Origin: Lewinellaceae bacterium
GTDB taxonomy: Bacteria; Bacteroidota; Bacteroidia; Chitinophagales; Saprospiraceae
Assembly (NCBI GenBank): GCA_020636075.1
Contig: JACJYO010000001.1
Coordinates: forward strand, 434,001 to 498,000
Reading direction: 5' to 3'
Length of the DNA stretch: 64,000 bases
The notes beneath the pieces are model-generated. The model was not told where the DNA came from, did not search any database, and worked only from the letters and a program-made list of their open reading frames with translations. Made by a program: the position numbers and the translations under genes. Below are positions 27,381-36,542 of this stretch, piece by piece (the stretch's first letter is position 1; each line of letters starts with the position of its first letter).

Positions 27381-27442
27381 TTCTCCGCCCTTCTCAGCCC
27401 AGGCCTTAAGGGGCTAAGGCCTGGGCTGAGAAGGGCGGAGAA
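27381..27442. repeat. 28-bp perfect inverted repeat with 6-nt loop
   Basis: Arms 27381-27408 (beginning TTCTCCGCCCTTCTCAGCCC) and 27415-27442 are exact reverse complements around AGGGGC. The 131-bp gap between the lipid kinase and the SUI1 gene is almost entirely this hairpin. On the plus strand it is followed by AAAG, not T, so it is not a normal intrinsic terminator for the kinase; on the minus strand it is followed by GGGGAAAAG. Confidence 0.85.
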
Positions 27443-27483
27443 AAGAAAAGGCATGCTAAAAGCCTGAAAATCAAACAACAAAC

Positions 27484-27831
27484 ATGGCAAAAAATAAATA
27501 CACCGACCTGGGCAGTTTTGTCTACTCTACAAACCCGGATTACAAACCGCCCGTCTCAGATGAACCGGAAGAAATGAATCTACCCAATAATCAGCAAGTA
27601 CTGCGCGTTTGGCTGGAACGCGGCAAAGGCGGCAAGGAAGCCACCGTAGTCAAAGGCTATGTTGGCGGCGCCGACAAACTGGCCGAACTCGCCAAATTGC
27701 TCAAATCGAAATGCGCTGCCGGAGGCAATGCCAAAGACGGCATCATCATCGTTCAGGGAAATCACCGCGACAAGGTGCTGAAAATCTTGCTTGATCTGGG
27801 GTATACAAATACAAAAAAAGCAGGCGGCTAA
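27484..27831 (+). CDS. yciH: SUI1/YciH-type translation initiation factor
   Basis: A 115-residue eIF1-like protein. The C-terminal SUI1 fold is visible: QVLRVWLERGKGGKEATVVKG, then ADKLAELAKLLKSKCAAGG, DGIIIVQGNHRDKVLKILLDLGY. In bacteria these proteins act on the 30S subunit and affect initiation fidelity; that role is from the family. An N-terminal 40-residue extension (FVYSTNPDYKPPVSDEPEE) is common to the group. It sits between the 28-bp hairpin and a lipoprotein gene 42 bp downstream. Confidence 0.9.
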   Translation: MAKNKYTDLGSFVYSTNPDYKPPVSDEPEEMNLPNNQQVLRVWLERGKGGKEATVVKGYVGGADKLAELAKLLKSKCAAGGNAKDGIIIVQGNHRDKVLKILLDLGYTNTKKAGG

Positions 27832-27873
27832 ACCCCGCCACGGGCCATTGCCATTTTTAACTACTGGAATGTT

Positions 27874-29235
27874 ATGAAATCTGGGCACCAACCAACCCTA
27901 TCCCTTTTTTTGCTGGCCGTAGGCAGCATGTTTTTTATTTTTTGCAACGCGCCTAAACGCGCCGGTGTTGGGGTACCCTCCCAACGTCCCAATACCACAC
28001 GACCAACTACAGTGCCCGGCGCCAGCCCAATGGATACCGTACGTTGGGCGCCGGCTACAACGCCCGTGCCACCCATAGGCAATGCACCGGCAAGCGGACA
28101 GCCTTACCTTGGACAGCAGTACAACCTGGCCATTCTGCTGCCTTTTCTGACCGATCAGGCCGATTCGGATACCCGATCAGTACCAGAAAAAAGCAGCCTG
28201 GCGCTCCAGTTTTATGGAGGTGCAAGTCTCGCATTGAAAAAACTCGCTGCAGAGGAAGGGCTAAACCTGATCGTCGATGTATTGGACACGCGGGTGAACG
28301 ATGCGGACTTCCAACAATTGTTCAGCAACCCCCGGCTCGGAAAAGCACAAGTGATCATCGGTCCAATACGCTCCAGCCATGTCAACCTGCTGGCCGAACG
28401 GATCAAACAAACCCGGCAGATACTCGTGTCGCCCGAAAGCCCGAATATGGACCTGACCAGCCAAAATCCGGATTTTGTACAGATCAATCCTTCCCTGCGC
28501 GCGCATTGTGCCGCTATCGCCCGCTATGTGCTCCAACGCAACAGCCCTGAAGCTGTTACGCTGGTCAGCAAACAACGCGAAGCCGACCGATTGCCCTTTT
28601 TTCAACAGGCAAATCGCGCCGGGAACAAACCCTTTGCTGAATTGATCGTGCCCGACGACCTGACCAGTTTTGACAAAATTGATTTACGCCCCTACATCCG
28701 GCCGGGCCGCAAATCGATATTTATTCTGCCAACCTGGGCTTCGCAAAGTTTCGTGATGGCATTTTTACAAAAACTGCGCGCCACGAAAGGCTCCGCCAGC
28801 GTCGAAGTGTACGGCATGCCGCAATGGAAGAGTTTTACGAATATTGAACCGGAATATTTTAATGAACTCAACGTGCATATTTCGTCGGCCTATTATGTCG
28901 ACCGCAACTCCGACGAGGCACGGGCTTTCCGGCAGCTGTTTTACGACGCATACGGCACCATTCCCAGTGAAGACGCCTACAACGGCTACGATGTCGCCCT
29001 TTTCACCGGACGGATGCTGAAACGATACGGTTTGAGTTTTCCCCAGCAACTGGCATCTACAGAGTCGTTTAACGGTATGCACAACCGCTTTCAATTTGCA
29101 AAAGTGTACACTACCCCACCCGACCCTCTGGCCGGCAACACCAACGATCTGTTGAACCGGTACGACTATCTTGAAAACATATTTGTGCACATATTGAAAT
29201 ACCAGAATTATCAGTTTTTGCCCGTAAATCAGTGA
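27874..29235 (+). CDS. Periplasmic-binding-fold (type 1) lipoprotein-like protein
   Basis: A 453-residue exported protein. The N-terminus (SLFLLAVGSMFFIFCNAPKR) resembles a signal peptide with Cys near residue 24, though Phe at -1 is unusual for a lipobox. After a Pro/Thr-rich linker comes a type 1 periplasmic-binding fold: YNLAILLPFL, FYGGASLALKKLAAEE, AQVIIGPIRSSHVNLLAERI and DAYNGYDVALFTGRML. This is the fold of LivJ and of LpoA-type envelope proteins; no transporter genes are adjacent, so a non-transport envelope role is as likely. The ligand is unknown. Confidence 0.75.
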   Translation: MKSGHQPTLSLFLLAVGSMFFIFCNAPKRAGVGVPSQRPNTTRPTTVPGASPMDTVRWAPATTPVPPIGNAPASGQPYLGQQYNLAILLPFLTDQADSDTRSVPEKSSLALQFYGGASLALKKLAAEEGLNLIVDVLDTRVNDADFQQLFSNPRLGKAQVIIGPIRSSHVNLLAERIKQTRQILVSPESPNMDLTSQNPDFVQINPSLRAHCAAIARYVLQRNSPEAVTLVSKQREADRLPFFQQANRAGNKPFAELIVPDDLTSFDKIDLRPYIRPGRKSIFILPTWASQSFVMAFLQKLRATKGSASVEVYGMPQWKSFTNIEPEYFNELNVHISSAYYVDRNSDEARAFRQLFYDAYGTIPSEDAYNGYDVALFTGRMLKRYGLSFPQQLASTESFNGMHNRFQFAKVYTTPPDPLAGNTNDLLNRYDYLENIFVHILKYQNYQFLPVNQ

Positions 29236-29280
29236 TCCTGTGCAAACGTTAAGCAAATGTTTAAAAACAAAGTTTAAAAA

Positions 29281-29313
29281 CTTGAACCAAGCCCCTTTTC
29301 GTTTGTACTTTTA
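29281..29313 (+). promoter_or_regulatory. Candidate promoter of the TetR-type gene
   Basis: CTTG (29281-29284), a 21-nt spacer and TACTTTTA (29306-29313) resemble TTTG / TAnnTTTG with one mismatch each. The start codon is 22 nt downstream. Confidence 0.4.
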
Positions 29314-29334
29314 ATCGGTCAAAACACAACTTCA

Positions 29335-29946
29335 ATGGCAAAGACACCGGCTAATACCGAAGAAAAAATAAAAGGGGCCGCGCACCAGCTTTTTCTGGAA
29401 AAAGGATTTGGCAGCACCACTACCCGCGACATTGCCAAATGCGCCAACACCAACATTGCCCTGGTAAACTATTACTTCCGCAGCAAGGAAAATTTATTCC
29501 GGGAGGTATTTCAGGAAAGTTTTGCAAACACCTTTTTTCCGGTTGCTAAAATCCTGAACGACGATTTCCCGCTGGAGGTCAAGATCTACAAATTTGTAGA
29601 CCACATGACGGAATTGCTCAAAAGCGATCCCATGATGCCCCTTTTCGTGCTGAGTGAAATGCGCGCCGGCCAGTCACAGATGTGTGAAATCATGCTGAAA
29701 TCAGATGCGCTGGACTCCAATGGGTTCCAACTCCAACTGGATCGCGAAGCCAGCGCGGAGAAAATCCGCCAGGTTGATGCCCTACAGGTCGAAACCAGCC
29801 TGATGGCCATGGTGCTTTTTCCATTCCTCAGTATGAATATCCTGAAAATGAAACACCAGATGGACGACGCGGCATTCAATGAATTTGTCGATGCCAGAAA
29901 GAAAGTCATCCCCGAAATCATCCTCTCCTACCTGCGGCTCCCCTGA
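29335..29946 (+). CDS. TetR/AcrR-family transcriptional regulator
   Basis: A 203-residue DNA-binding protein. The N-terminal helix-turn-helix (about 10-55) is typical: IKGAAHQLFLEKGFGSTTTR, then DIAKCANTNIALVNYYFRSKENLF. The C-terminal helical ligand-binding part (about 70-203) shows no specific family. TetR regulators usually repress neighbouring or own genes; here no efflux or catabolic operon is adjacent, and the next plus-strand gene (DUF5686) begins 563 bp away, so the target is unknown. Confidence 0.9.
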   Translation: MAKTPANTEEKIKGAAHQLFLEKGFGSTTTRDIAKCANTNIALVNYYFRSKENLFREVFQESFANTFFPVAKILNDDFPLEVKIYKFVDHMTELLKSDPMMPLFVLSEMRAGQSQMCEIMLKSDALDSNGFQLQLDREASAEKIRQVDALQVETSLMAMVLFPFLSMNILKMKHQMDDAAFNEFVDARKKVIPEIILSYLRLP

Positions 29947-30509
29947 TTCAAGGTTAGCCTGCGACCATTCACGGTTCATTTTCAACCACTCAACTCAAAG
30001 GAGTGGTTTATCCTTTGCAAGGCCATGATATTTGACTGTGCGACAAGGATGTCATTGGTTTTCAGCATATAAAATCCGATACGATATTCGGCTTGCAACA
30101 ATAACCCTGATCTTTTTTCAGTCCTGCAACAATAGTCCGGGAGCCTGAGACAGGAGCACCGGCACCGCGTCGACCAAGCCTGCACCTTTGTGCCAGGGCA
30201 TTTCGAAATGGACAACCGTCAGTCATATAACATTCCGGCGCAACCTAAAAAAATGTTAAAGTTTAAAAATCCAAAAAATCAGTTTTCCCGTATTTGTCCA
30301 TACAAAATTGCCCTAGTTCAGCAGTTCAATGTCGTTCGTCGATAATTCCGCTGTTAAGGCCCCGATAAAAATTGAACAAGTGTTTAAAACTTTCGTTTTA
30401 GGGCTTGTACAACACCGGTTGAAACCCACAACTTTGTGTCACCTTTTTTACATTTTAATCGTCTATCCCCTTTAATCCGCACAGCAAAATCAAATTCATT
30501 CACTCGTAG
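29947..30509. other. 563-bp intergenic region, no gene seen
   Basis: This stretch is AT-rich with short open frames on both strands that have no convincing start or composition. A weak promoter candidate for the downstream gene is CTTG (30404-30407), 21 nt, CAACTTTG (30429-30436), giving a leader of about 65 nt. No strong hairpin or repeat was found. Confidence 0.4.
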
Positions 30510-33122
30510 ATGTATAGTAAGATGAGAACTCCTGTCGTAGCACCTTATCGAAAACAATTTTGGTTCCCATTCATATTCGGCATGTTCCTGTTTATATCCG
30601 GCAGCCTGTTTGCCCAAAAGCAAACAACCGCCAGCGGCCGCGTGCTTGACGGACTGAGCGGTGAAGCACTCCCGTTTGCCACCGTGCAGTTTGAAGGCAC
30701 CAGCATGGGTACTACCACGGATTTGGATGGCCATTTCAAGGTTACCATTGAAGAACCGGTGAAACGCCTGAAAGTCACCTACATGGGCTATCAAACCGTT
30801 TTTGTGGACTTGAAAAACGGCCAGGCAAATACCGACCTGGCGGTAAACATGCAGGAAGCCACCAATAACCTGAAGGAGGTGGTCATTAAAAATGAAAAAT
30901 ACCGCAACAAGAATAATCCTGCGGTTGAACTTATTCGGGCGGTCATCGCCCACAAGGACCTGAACCGCCGGGAGGGGCTCGACTATTTCAGTTTTGAGCA
31001 GTATGAAAAAGTGGAATTTGCCCTGAACAACGTGGATGACAAAATGCGCAACGGCTTCCTGTTCCGCAAGGCCCAGTTTTTGTTCGACAATGCCGACACC
31101 AGTAAAAATGGTGTGGTCAGCTTGCCATTTTACCTCTATGAGCGCCTGGCCGACGTGTATTATCGCAAAGATCCGCGCGCCGAAAAAACCCTGATCAAAG
31201 GCGAACACAGCACCACCTTCCCCATCCCGTTCATGGATGAGCAAGGCGTAGCCAGCTACGTGCAGAACATGTACCAGCATGTGGATATTTATGACAATAC
31301 CATCAACCTGGCTACCGTGGAATTTGTCAGCCCGCTCTCTCCCATCGCGCCGAATCTTTACCGCTTTTATATTCAGGACACCACCCAGATGAAAGACGCC
31401 ACGGTAGTGCGCCTGTACTTTGCACCGCGCAACAAGGGTGATCTGGCATTCGAAGGAAATATGTGGGTTGCCCTCGATGGCAGCTTTGCCGTGCGCAAAA
31501 TCGAACTGGGTGTACCGCACAACATCAACCTCAACTGGGTCAGCGACCTGGTTGTGGAACAGCACTTCGACTGGGTCGAATCCGAAGACGACGTGCTTGG
31601 TACGACCCGCCGACTGATGCTCGACCAGGATGTCGTGGTGATGAATTTCGGCGTTACCAAAGACACCGCCAGCCGCGGACTGATTGGCCGAAAAACCACC
31701 AGCTACCGCTCCTACAGCCTCAATCAGCCGATTTCCGAGCAGTTTCTCAAGTTTAGCGGCAACATCCGCTACCTGGACAATGCCACGGAAAAATCCGAAA
31801 ACTTCTGGGCCAGCAACCGGCACGTCGCGCTCAATGAACGCGAACTGGGCATCCAGAAAACCATGGATACGCTGAATAATTACAAGCCGTTCAAACGCAT
31901 CATGACTGTCGGACGCATCCTCTTCGAAGGATACCATGGCGTCGGCGGCGTGGATATTGGTCCGGTGAACACCTTTTACAGTTTCAACCCGGTTGAAGGA
32001 TTCCGAGGTCGTTTTGGCGGGCGCACCAACCTGAAATTTTCGCGCGATGTAATGCTGGAAGGCTATGCCGCCTATGGCACCAAAGACCAGCGCTGGAAAG
32101 GTTATTTCGGTGCAACCTACTCGTTCAACAACGGCCCGGTGCGGCGCTTCCCGCTCAATCAGGTGCGCATGTGGTTTCAGGATGACATCCAGATACCCGG
32201 CCTCGACCTGCAGTTTATTCAGGAGGATAACTTCTTCCTTTCGTTCAAGCGCGGCGTGAACGACAAAATGATCTACAAGCGCATTTTTGGCGCCGAGTAC
32301 CTGAAAGAACACCAGTCGGGATTCTCCTACGCCGTTACATTTAAAAATCAGCGGCAACTGCCGGCAGGCGCGCTGTTGTTCGAATACGGCAATCCGGAAA
32401 CGCCAAACTACCTGCCCGAGATCAAAACAACCGAGTTTACGGCTCACCTGCGCTATGCCCCCAACGAGAAATTCTACCAGGGCGCAACCTACCGCACGCC
32501 GATCCTGAACAAGTACCCCATTTTCAACTTGTGGTATACTTATGGCGGCAAGGATTTGCTCGGCGGCATGTATGATTTCCACTCCCTCCAGGCCAAGATC
32601 GAAAAGGTATTTTACCTGACGCCGCTGGGTTGGTCGCAAGTAGTGGTCGATGCCGGCCGGACCTTCGGAACGGTACCCTATCCGCTGCTGACTGTGCACC
32701 GCGCCAACCAGACCTACGCGTATCAGTTGGAGTCGTATAACCTGATGAACTTCCTTGAGTTTGTCAGCGACAAATACGCTTCGGTGAGCGTCACGCACAC
32801 ATTCGGCGGCTTTTTCTTCAACCGGATTCCGCTGTTGCGCAAACTGAAATGGCGTGAAATGGTATCGTTCAAAGGGCTCTGGGGCGGTCTCGACGATTCA
32901 AACCGGCCAACTGCCGACAACGGCCTGTTGCACTTCCCCACCGACGCTAATGGTACGCCGCTGACCTACACATTGGACAAGAAACCGTACATGGAAGCCA
33001 GTGTCGGTATCGGCAACATCTTCAAACTCCTGCGTATCGACTACGTGCGCCGCCTGAGTTATCTGGACAATCCGAATGTGCCGACCTGGGGTATCCGGGC
33101 ACGGGTGAAGGTGGAGTTCTAG
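30510..33122 (+). CDS. DUF5686 / carboxypeptidase-regulatory-like outer-membrane protein
   Basis: An 870-residue outer-membrane protein. A signal peptide ends GSLFAQ; a carboxypeptidase-regulatory-like domain follows (ASGRVLDGLSGEALPFATVQ.., TTTDLDGHFKV, about 32-115), then the DUF5686-type region (ELIRAVIAHKDLNRREGLDY..) and a long Tyr/Phe-rich barrel ending WGIRARVKVEF. In Bacteroidota such proteins share their N-terminal domain with TonB-dependent receptors but lack the plug; no function is established. ATG codons at 30510 and 30522 are both possible. The C-terminus abuts a repeat element. Confidence 0.88.
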   Translation: MYSKMRTPVVAPYRKQFWFPFIFGMFLFISGSLFAQKQTTASGRVLDGLSGEALPFATVQFEGTSMGTTTDLDGHFKVTIEEPVKRLKVTYMGYQTVFVDLKNGQANTDLAVNMQEATNNLKEVVIKNEKYRNKNNPAVELIRAVIAHKDLNRREGLDYFSFEQYEKVEFALNNVDDKMRNGFLFRKAQFLFDNADTSKNGVVSLPFYLYERLADVYYRKDPRAEKTLIKGEHSTTFPIPFMDEQGVASYVQNMYQHVDIYDNTINLATVEFVSPLSPIAPNLYRFYIQDTTQMKDATVVRLYFAPRNKGDLAFEGNMWVALDGSFAVRKIELGVPHNINLNWVSDLVVEQHFDWVESEDDVLGTTRRLMLDQDVVVMNFGVTKDTASRGLIGRKTTSYRSYSLNQPISEQFLKFSGNIRYLDNATEKSENFWASNRHVALNERELGIQKTMDTLNNYKPFKRIMTVGRILFEGYHGVGGVDIGPVNTFYSFNPVEGFRGRFGGRTNLKFSRDVMLEGYAAYGTKDQRWKGYFGATYSFNNGPVRRFPLNQVRMWFQDDIQIPGLDLQFIQEDNFFLSFKRGVNDKMIYKRIFGAEYLKEHQSGFSYAVTFKNQRQLPAGALLFEYGNPETPNYLPEIKTTEFTAHLRYAPNEKFYQGATYRTPILNKYPIFNLWYTYGGKDLLGGMYDFHSLQAKIEKVFYLTPLGWSQVVVDAGRTFGTVPYPLLTVHRANQTYAYQLESYNLMNFLEFVSDKYASVSVTHTFGGFFFNRIPLLRKLKWREMVSFKGLWGGLDDSNRPTADNGLLHFPTDANGTPLTYTLDKKPYMEASVGIGNIFKLLRIDYVRRLSYLDNPNVPTWGIRARVKVEF

Positions 33123-33164
33123 TTTTTTTTTACCCCGGAGACACGGAGGCCACGGAGCCCATTT

Positions 33165-33197
33165 ACTCGTCCTACGACTTCGAGTCGTAGGACGAGT
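33165..33197. repeat. ACTCGTCCTACGACT palindrome, copy A
   Basis: 15-bp perfect arms ACTCGTCCTACGACT / AGTCGTAGGACGAGT with loop TCG. Confidence 0.9.
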
Positions 33198-33244
33198 CTT
33201 TATTTATGCCCACTGGCTATGTTGAGACTGATTTTTATTTTTCG

Positions 33245-33320
33245 GACAGGATCAACATGATTTTAAAGGATTAAACGGCCAGAGGCCGATTAATCCTGTT
33301 TTTTTCCTGTCAATCTTGTC
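33245..33320. repeat. GACAGGATC-type dispersed repeat, copy 1
   Basis: It begins GACAGGATCAACATGATTTT and ends with ..CTTGTC, with an inner imperfect hairpin (AGGATTAA.CGGCC / GGCCG.TTAATCCT). A related copy is at 50228-50301 with the same ends but a different, compensated inner stem. Confidence 0.75.
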
Positions 33321-33480
33321 TAATTAATGATATGGTCATATCCGGGGTTATGTAGCATAATAACCAGGAGAACCTCCGTGCTCTCCATGCCACAGTGGTA
33401 ACAAACATATCTACAGTTCGCAAGCCACCCGACTAGGCATTTCCATTCCAATCCTTAGATTAGCGGCCAAAGAATCAAAT

Positions 33481-34947
33481 ATGGCCGATATCTTCATCTC
33501 CTATGCCTGGAAAGACCGCGGCGAGAAAACTAAAGGCAGCCGCGAAGAAATCGTGGATCAGCTCTGCGAAATCCTGGCAAAACGTGGACACGCGATCCGC
33601 CGCGACAAGGCGGAGCTCACCTACAAAAGCGACATTAAGAACTTCATGGAGCAAATTGGCGCCGGGCAATACGTCATAGCCGTAGTGAGCGACAAGTACC
33701 TGCGCTCCCGCTATTGCATGTTCGAAGCCAAGGAAATGGTGGTGCACAAGGACTTTGCCAACAGGGTATTTCCGATCGTGTTACCCGACGCGGAGGTATT
33801 TTCGGAAAAACGCATTGGGTACAGCAAATTCTGGAAAAAACGGCTGACCGATTTTTCCAAGGATTTGGACGAAACCGGCCGCGATGCCGCGACGGCCGAA
33901 TTGCTGGAAGATGAGCGTGAAATTCAGGAAATACACCTGCGGGTCCAAACCTTCATTTCGGAAGTGGAGCGCTTGAATGTGTACTCCGACGAGGTACACC
34001 AGGCTACTGGTTTTGCCGACCTTATCGCGGCCCTCGAAACAAAAATGCAGGCCGACGGTGAGGCTAAAGGGAAAGACGCCCAGCCACCAGCCGCTCCGGA
34101 AACGGAACCTGCAGCTACCGTAACGGCAGAGACTGGCGCTGCCGCTGAAGTTGCCGCCGCCCCGCCCGAAACGGTTACCGTGGTGGCCGAACTGCCGGTT
34201 TTCCCCCAGACGGATGTGGCCAAGTTCAATTTCGATCATGCCCTGCGCCCGGAATTTACGCGCAGCGTGGCCGCCATTTTACTTAGAGACCGCCGCTCAG
34301 TAAATGCCCACGCCCCTAAAGGTTACGGCCGCCGCCGCATGGCGGAAGACATCGCCCAAGCACTGGAAAAAGAACCGCTGCATATTGTGCGCGTCAACCT
34401 GCACAACTATATCTCCAATTACAAAGCCTTCCTCGATGATCTGGCCAGTCAGGTGAAGCCGGGCCCCGGTGGTCCGGATGTTTGCGAAATCCTGGAAAAC
34501 GGCAGCCGCACCCTGGGCAAACCCATCCTGCTGATCCTCGACAATATCGACGCGGTATTGCAGGAGGTGGAAAACAAGGACCCACTGTTCAATGGCGACT
34601 TCCTCAACCGGCTGAACGGCCTGAAAAACGGCAACTACTGTCGGTATATGGCCCTGAGCCAACAGCCGCACAACGAATACCAATTCGACGGCGTGAGTTC
34701 CTGGCTGGATGTAAAAACGGTGGAACTGCCCGACCTTTCCGACCGGCATATCGGGGCCGAGATCGACCGCCGCCTCAACCCGGCGCCCGACAAGGCGCTG
34801 CGCACCTACCTGGTTGAACAGATAGAAACTGAGCCCATTACCCCAACCAAACTACTCGACGACCTGCTCCGCTACCTGGAGAGTACCGAGCATTCGAAGG
34901 ATGCTGCGAAGCGGTTTATTTTGGAATTTCGGAAAAAACGGGGGTGA
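33481..34947 (+). CDS. TIR-domain protein with C-terminal degenerate P-loop ATPase-like domain
   Basis: A 488-residue cytoplasmic protein. The TIR domain (about 1-165) begins MADIFISYAWKD; SDKYLRSRYCMFEAKEM places a Glu (residue 82) where NAD-cleaving TIR enzymes carry their catalytic Glu. An Ala/Pro/Glu-rich linker (about 185-235) joins a C-terminal domain (about 245-488) that looks like a STAND or AAA ATPase: ILLILDNIDAVLQE is Walker B-like, but the Walker A place reads APKGYGRRRMAED and lacks the GK[ST], so ATP binding may be lost. The next gene starts within or right after its stop. TIR-STAND proteins act in bacterial immunity by NAD depletion; that role here is inference. Confidence 0.85.
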   Translation: MADIFISYAWKDRGEKTKGSREEIVDQLCEILAKRGHAIRRDKAELTYKSDIKNFMEQIGAGQYVIAVVSDKYLRSRYCMFEAKEMVVHKDFANRVFPIVLPDAEVFSEKRIGYSKFWKKRLTDFSKDLDETGRDAATAELLEDEREIQEIHLRVQTFISEVERLNVYSDEVHQATGFADLIAALETKMQADGEAKGKDAQPPAAPETEPAATVTAETGAAAEVAAAPPETVTVVAELPVFPQTDVAKFNFDHALRPEFTRSVAAILLRDRRSVNAHAPKGYGRRRMAEDIAQALEKEPLHIVRVNLHNYISNYKAFLDDLASQVKPGPGGPDVCEILENGSRTLGKPILLILDNIDAVLQEVENKDPLFNGDFLNRLNGLKNGNYCRYMALSQQPHNEYQFDGVSSWLDVKTVELPDLSDRHIGAEIDRRLNPAPDKALRTYLVEQIETEPITPTKLLDDLLRYLESTEHSKDAAKRFILEFRKKRG

Positions 34948-36542
34948 GTATGGAAGAGCAGGAAAATGGGGTTTTAAAACCTCGGAATACTTGGGAGTTG
35001 CTGCGGTGGGTGATTTATGAGCCGAGATTGTTTAATAAGTATTCCGACGGTTTAAACAGTTGGACTGACAGATTGTTAGCCGGACTCAAAATTTATGGCT
35101 GGCTTGTATTTTTTAGTTTTTATATCTATGTCGTAATAGCATTTTTTATATCATTCACAGATCTTCCAATCGCCTTTCCCGAACTGATCAAACAACGCAT
35201 AGTTTATCATTGGACACCTGAATGGCAGATAAATTTTCAGATTTTTATACAAGAATCTATCTTATATTATATCAGTGTATTATTGCTTGGGTTGGGCCCC
35301 TTAATTTGGTTATGCGCTCCGAATAGTTATTTAGCATATGATAGCTTCTTTAATTTTAGTCTGGCAACTGGAATTTCCGCTGGGTTTATTGCAGGCTTTG
35401 CCTTGAATATTGGCATTAGTATAATTTTAGGATTAGCGTTAGCAATTTCATTTGGCACACTTCAAATCCACGTGTTTCACATTATCAGTTTAGTATCTGG
35501 CATTGGGGGAACATTAGCATTTGCCTATGGCTTTGACTCAACAACTGGAGTAACGTTTCTCATTTCCTGGGTATTGGTCCGCTTCCGAATTCCATGGTGG
35601 TTATATTATTCTTTACGAAGTTCTTTAAATAAATATTCTTTAAAAAGAAATCCGCTTCATTACGACAGGGTAATCGCATTCCCAATTTTCGGATTAAAAG
35701 AAACAATCTCAAATCAAGCTTTTGAAAACCCCGAAGCAGGACACAAATTCGCAGATTTTTTATTGAGACAACGGGAATGGCAACGCCAGCTGGCCATACA
35801 TATTAAATATGTCTCGGCCGCCGGGAACCTCAACCAAAATCGCCTTGACGTTTCCGCTTTGCGGAATCTGCCGATTTTCATCATGAAAAAAGATGAGAAA
35901 TATACAGCAAATCATAATTGGGATAAGGAGAAAGAACTGCTCACCCAACAACTCGACGACAGCCAAAAATCCAACAACATCTGGCAGCGTAAAAAATACT
36001 TCGAGCAGTTCAACGAAACGCTGAACCGCTTCTACGAAACTACCCTGCGCGAATCTCCCCGTTGGAACAAATACTACCTCATCGCCCTGGAGCGCTGGAA
36101 AAAAAGTGCCACCGACCAACTACGCGATCTGGAACTGGAAGCCCAAACCCAGGAGCCCATTTGCCCGAATATCTACCGCGGCGGTGAAAAACTTGACCCG
36201 TCGCTGGATAAACCACTCTTCCTCGGCCGCGACGACCTGCGCGACACCTTCAAAAGCCGGGTGCTGACGGCACAGCAAATGCCGCTGTTTTTTATTCAGG
36301 GCCAGCGGCGGACAGGCAAGAGCTCGCTGCTTAATTTTTTGCCCGATTTTCTGGATCGGGGTTTTCGGGTGGTGCAACTTGACTTGCAGACTTTGGGAAA
36401 AACTACGGTACCGGGCTTTTTTCAGGCGGTTTATCACGCCGTATGCCAGACGGCGCTACCGACGCCGCTGGATCTACCCGAAAACTGGGTAGAGGCCTGG
36501 CAGGTTTTAAAGAAAACTGGAAGCCGAAGTCGCCCAGGATGA
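34944..36542 (+). CDS. Membrane STAND-like ATPase, N-terminal and Walker A part (frameshifted gene)
   Basis: This is the 5' part of a 2.24-kb gene (34944-37187) broken by two single-base shifts. It could start at GTG 34944 (overlapping the TIR stop as GTGA) or ATG 34950. About four to six hydrophobic helices lie at about residues 48-220 (WLVFFSFYIYVVIAFFISF; LYYISVLLLGLGPLIWLC), then a helical stalk, then the ATPase domain with FIQGQRRTGKSSLLNFLP (Walker A near 452). Removing one A from the run at 36513-36516 joins it in frame to KLVLAIDEYEEL (Walker B). The first 800 bp are clearly AT-richer than the rest, suggesting a composite origin. A membrane partner of the TIR protein is the likely role. 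Confidence 0.75.
   Translation: MSMEEQENGVLKPRNTWELLRWVIYEPRLFNKYSDGLNSWTDRLLAGLKIYGWLVFFSFYIYVVIAFFISFTDLPIAFPELIKQRIVYHWTPEWQINFQIFIQESILYYISVLLLGLGPLIWLCAPNSYLAYDSFFNFSLATGISAGFIAGFALNIGISIILGLALAISFGTLQIHVFHIISLVSGIGGTLAFAYGFDSTTGVTFLISWVLVRFRIPWWLYYSLRSSLNKYSLKRNPLHYDRVIAFPIFGLKETISNQAFENPEAGHKFADFLLRQREWQRQLAIHIKYVSAAGNLNQNRLDVSALRNLPIFIMKKDEKYTANHNWDKEKELLTQQLDDSQKSNNIWQRKKYFEQFNETLNRFYETTLRESPRWNKYYLIALERWKKSATDQLRDLELEAQTQEPICPNIYRGGEKLDPSLDKPLFLGRDDLRDTFKSRVLTAQQMPLFFIQGQRRTGKSSLLNFLPDFLDRGFRVVQLDLQTLGKTTVPGFFQAVYHAVCQTALPTPLDLPENWVEAWQVLKKTGSRSRPG

Larger units (their letters stand above)
33123..33402. mobile_element. Composite repeat element A (MITE-like)
   Basis: The element starts with a T-run and CGGAGACACGGAGGCCACGGAG, contains the palindrome at 33165-33197 and a second repeat at 33245-33320, and ends CTCCGTGCTCTCCATGCCAC..GTGGTAAC, the inverse of the left end. 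It fills the 358-bp gap before the TIR gene; nothing else is seen there. Three more elements of this design are in the window (38577, 44185, 45331). It encodes no protein, so mobilisation in trans would be needed; calling it mobile is inference. Confidence 0.6.

Noticed and set aside
30384..32798. 804-residue open frame on the minus strand opposite the DUF5686 gene
   Set aside because: It has no signal peptide, motif or proper start and mirrors the codon pattern of the plus-strand gene, whose domains are clear.
36506..36512. T TTA AAG slippery heptamer at the first frameshift, suggesting programmed -1 frameshifting
   Set aside because: The heptamer is in the right phase for a -1 slip, but the downstream ATPase frame is +1, not -1. 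A single extra A explains the shift directly.
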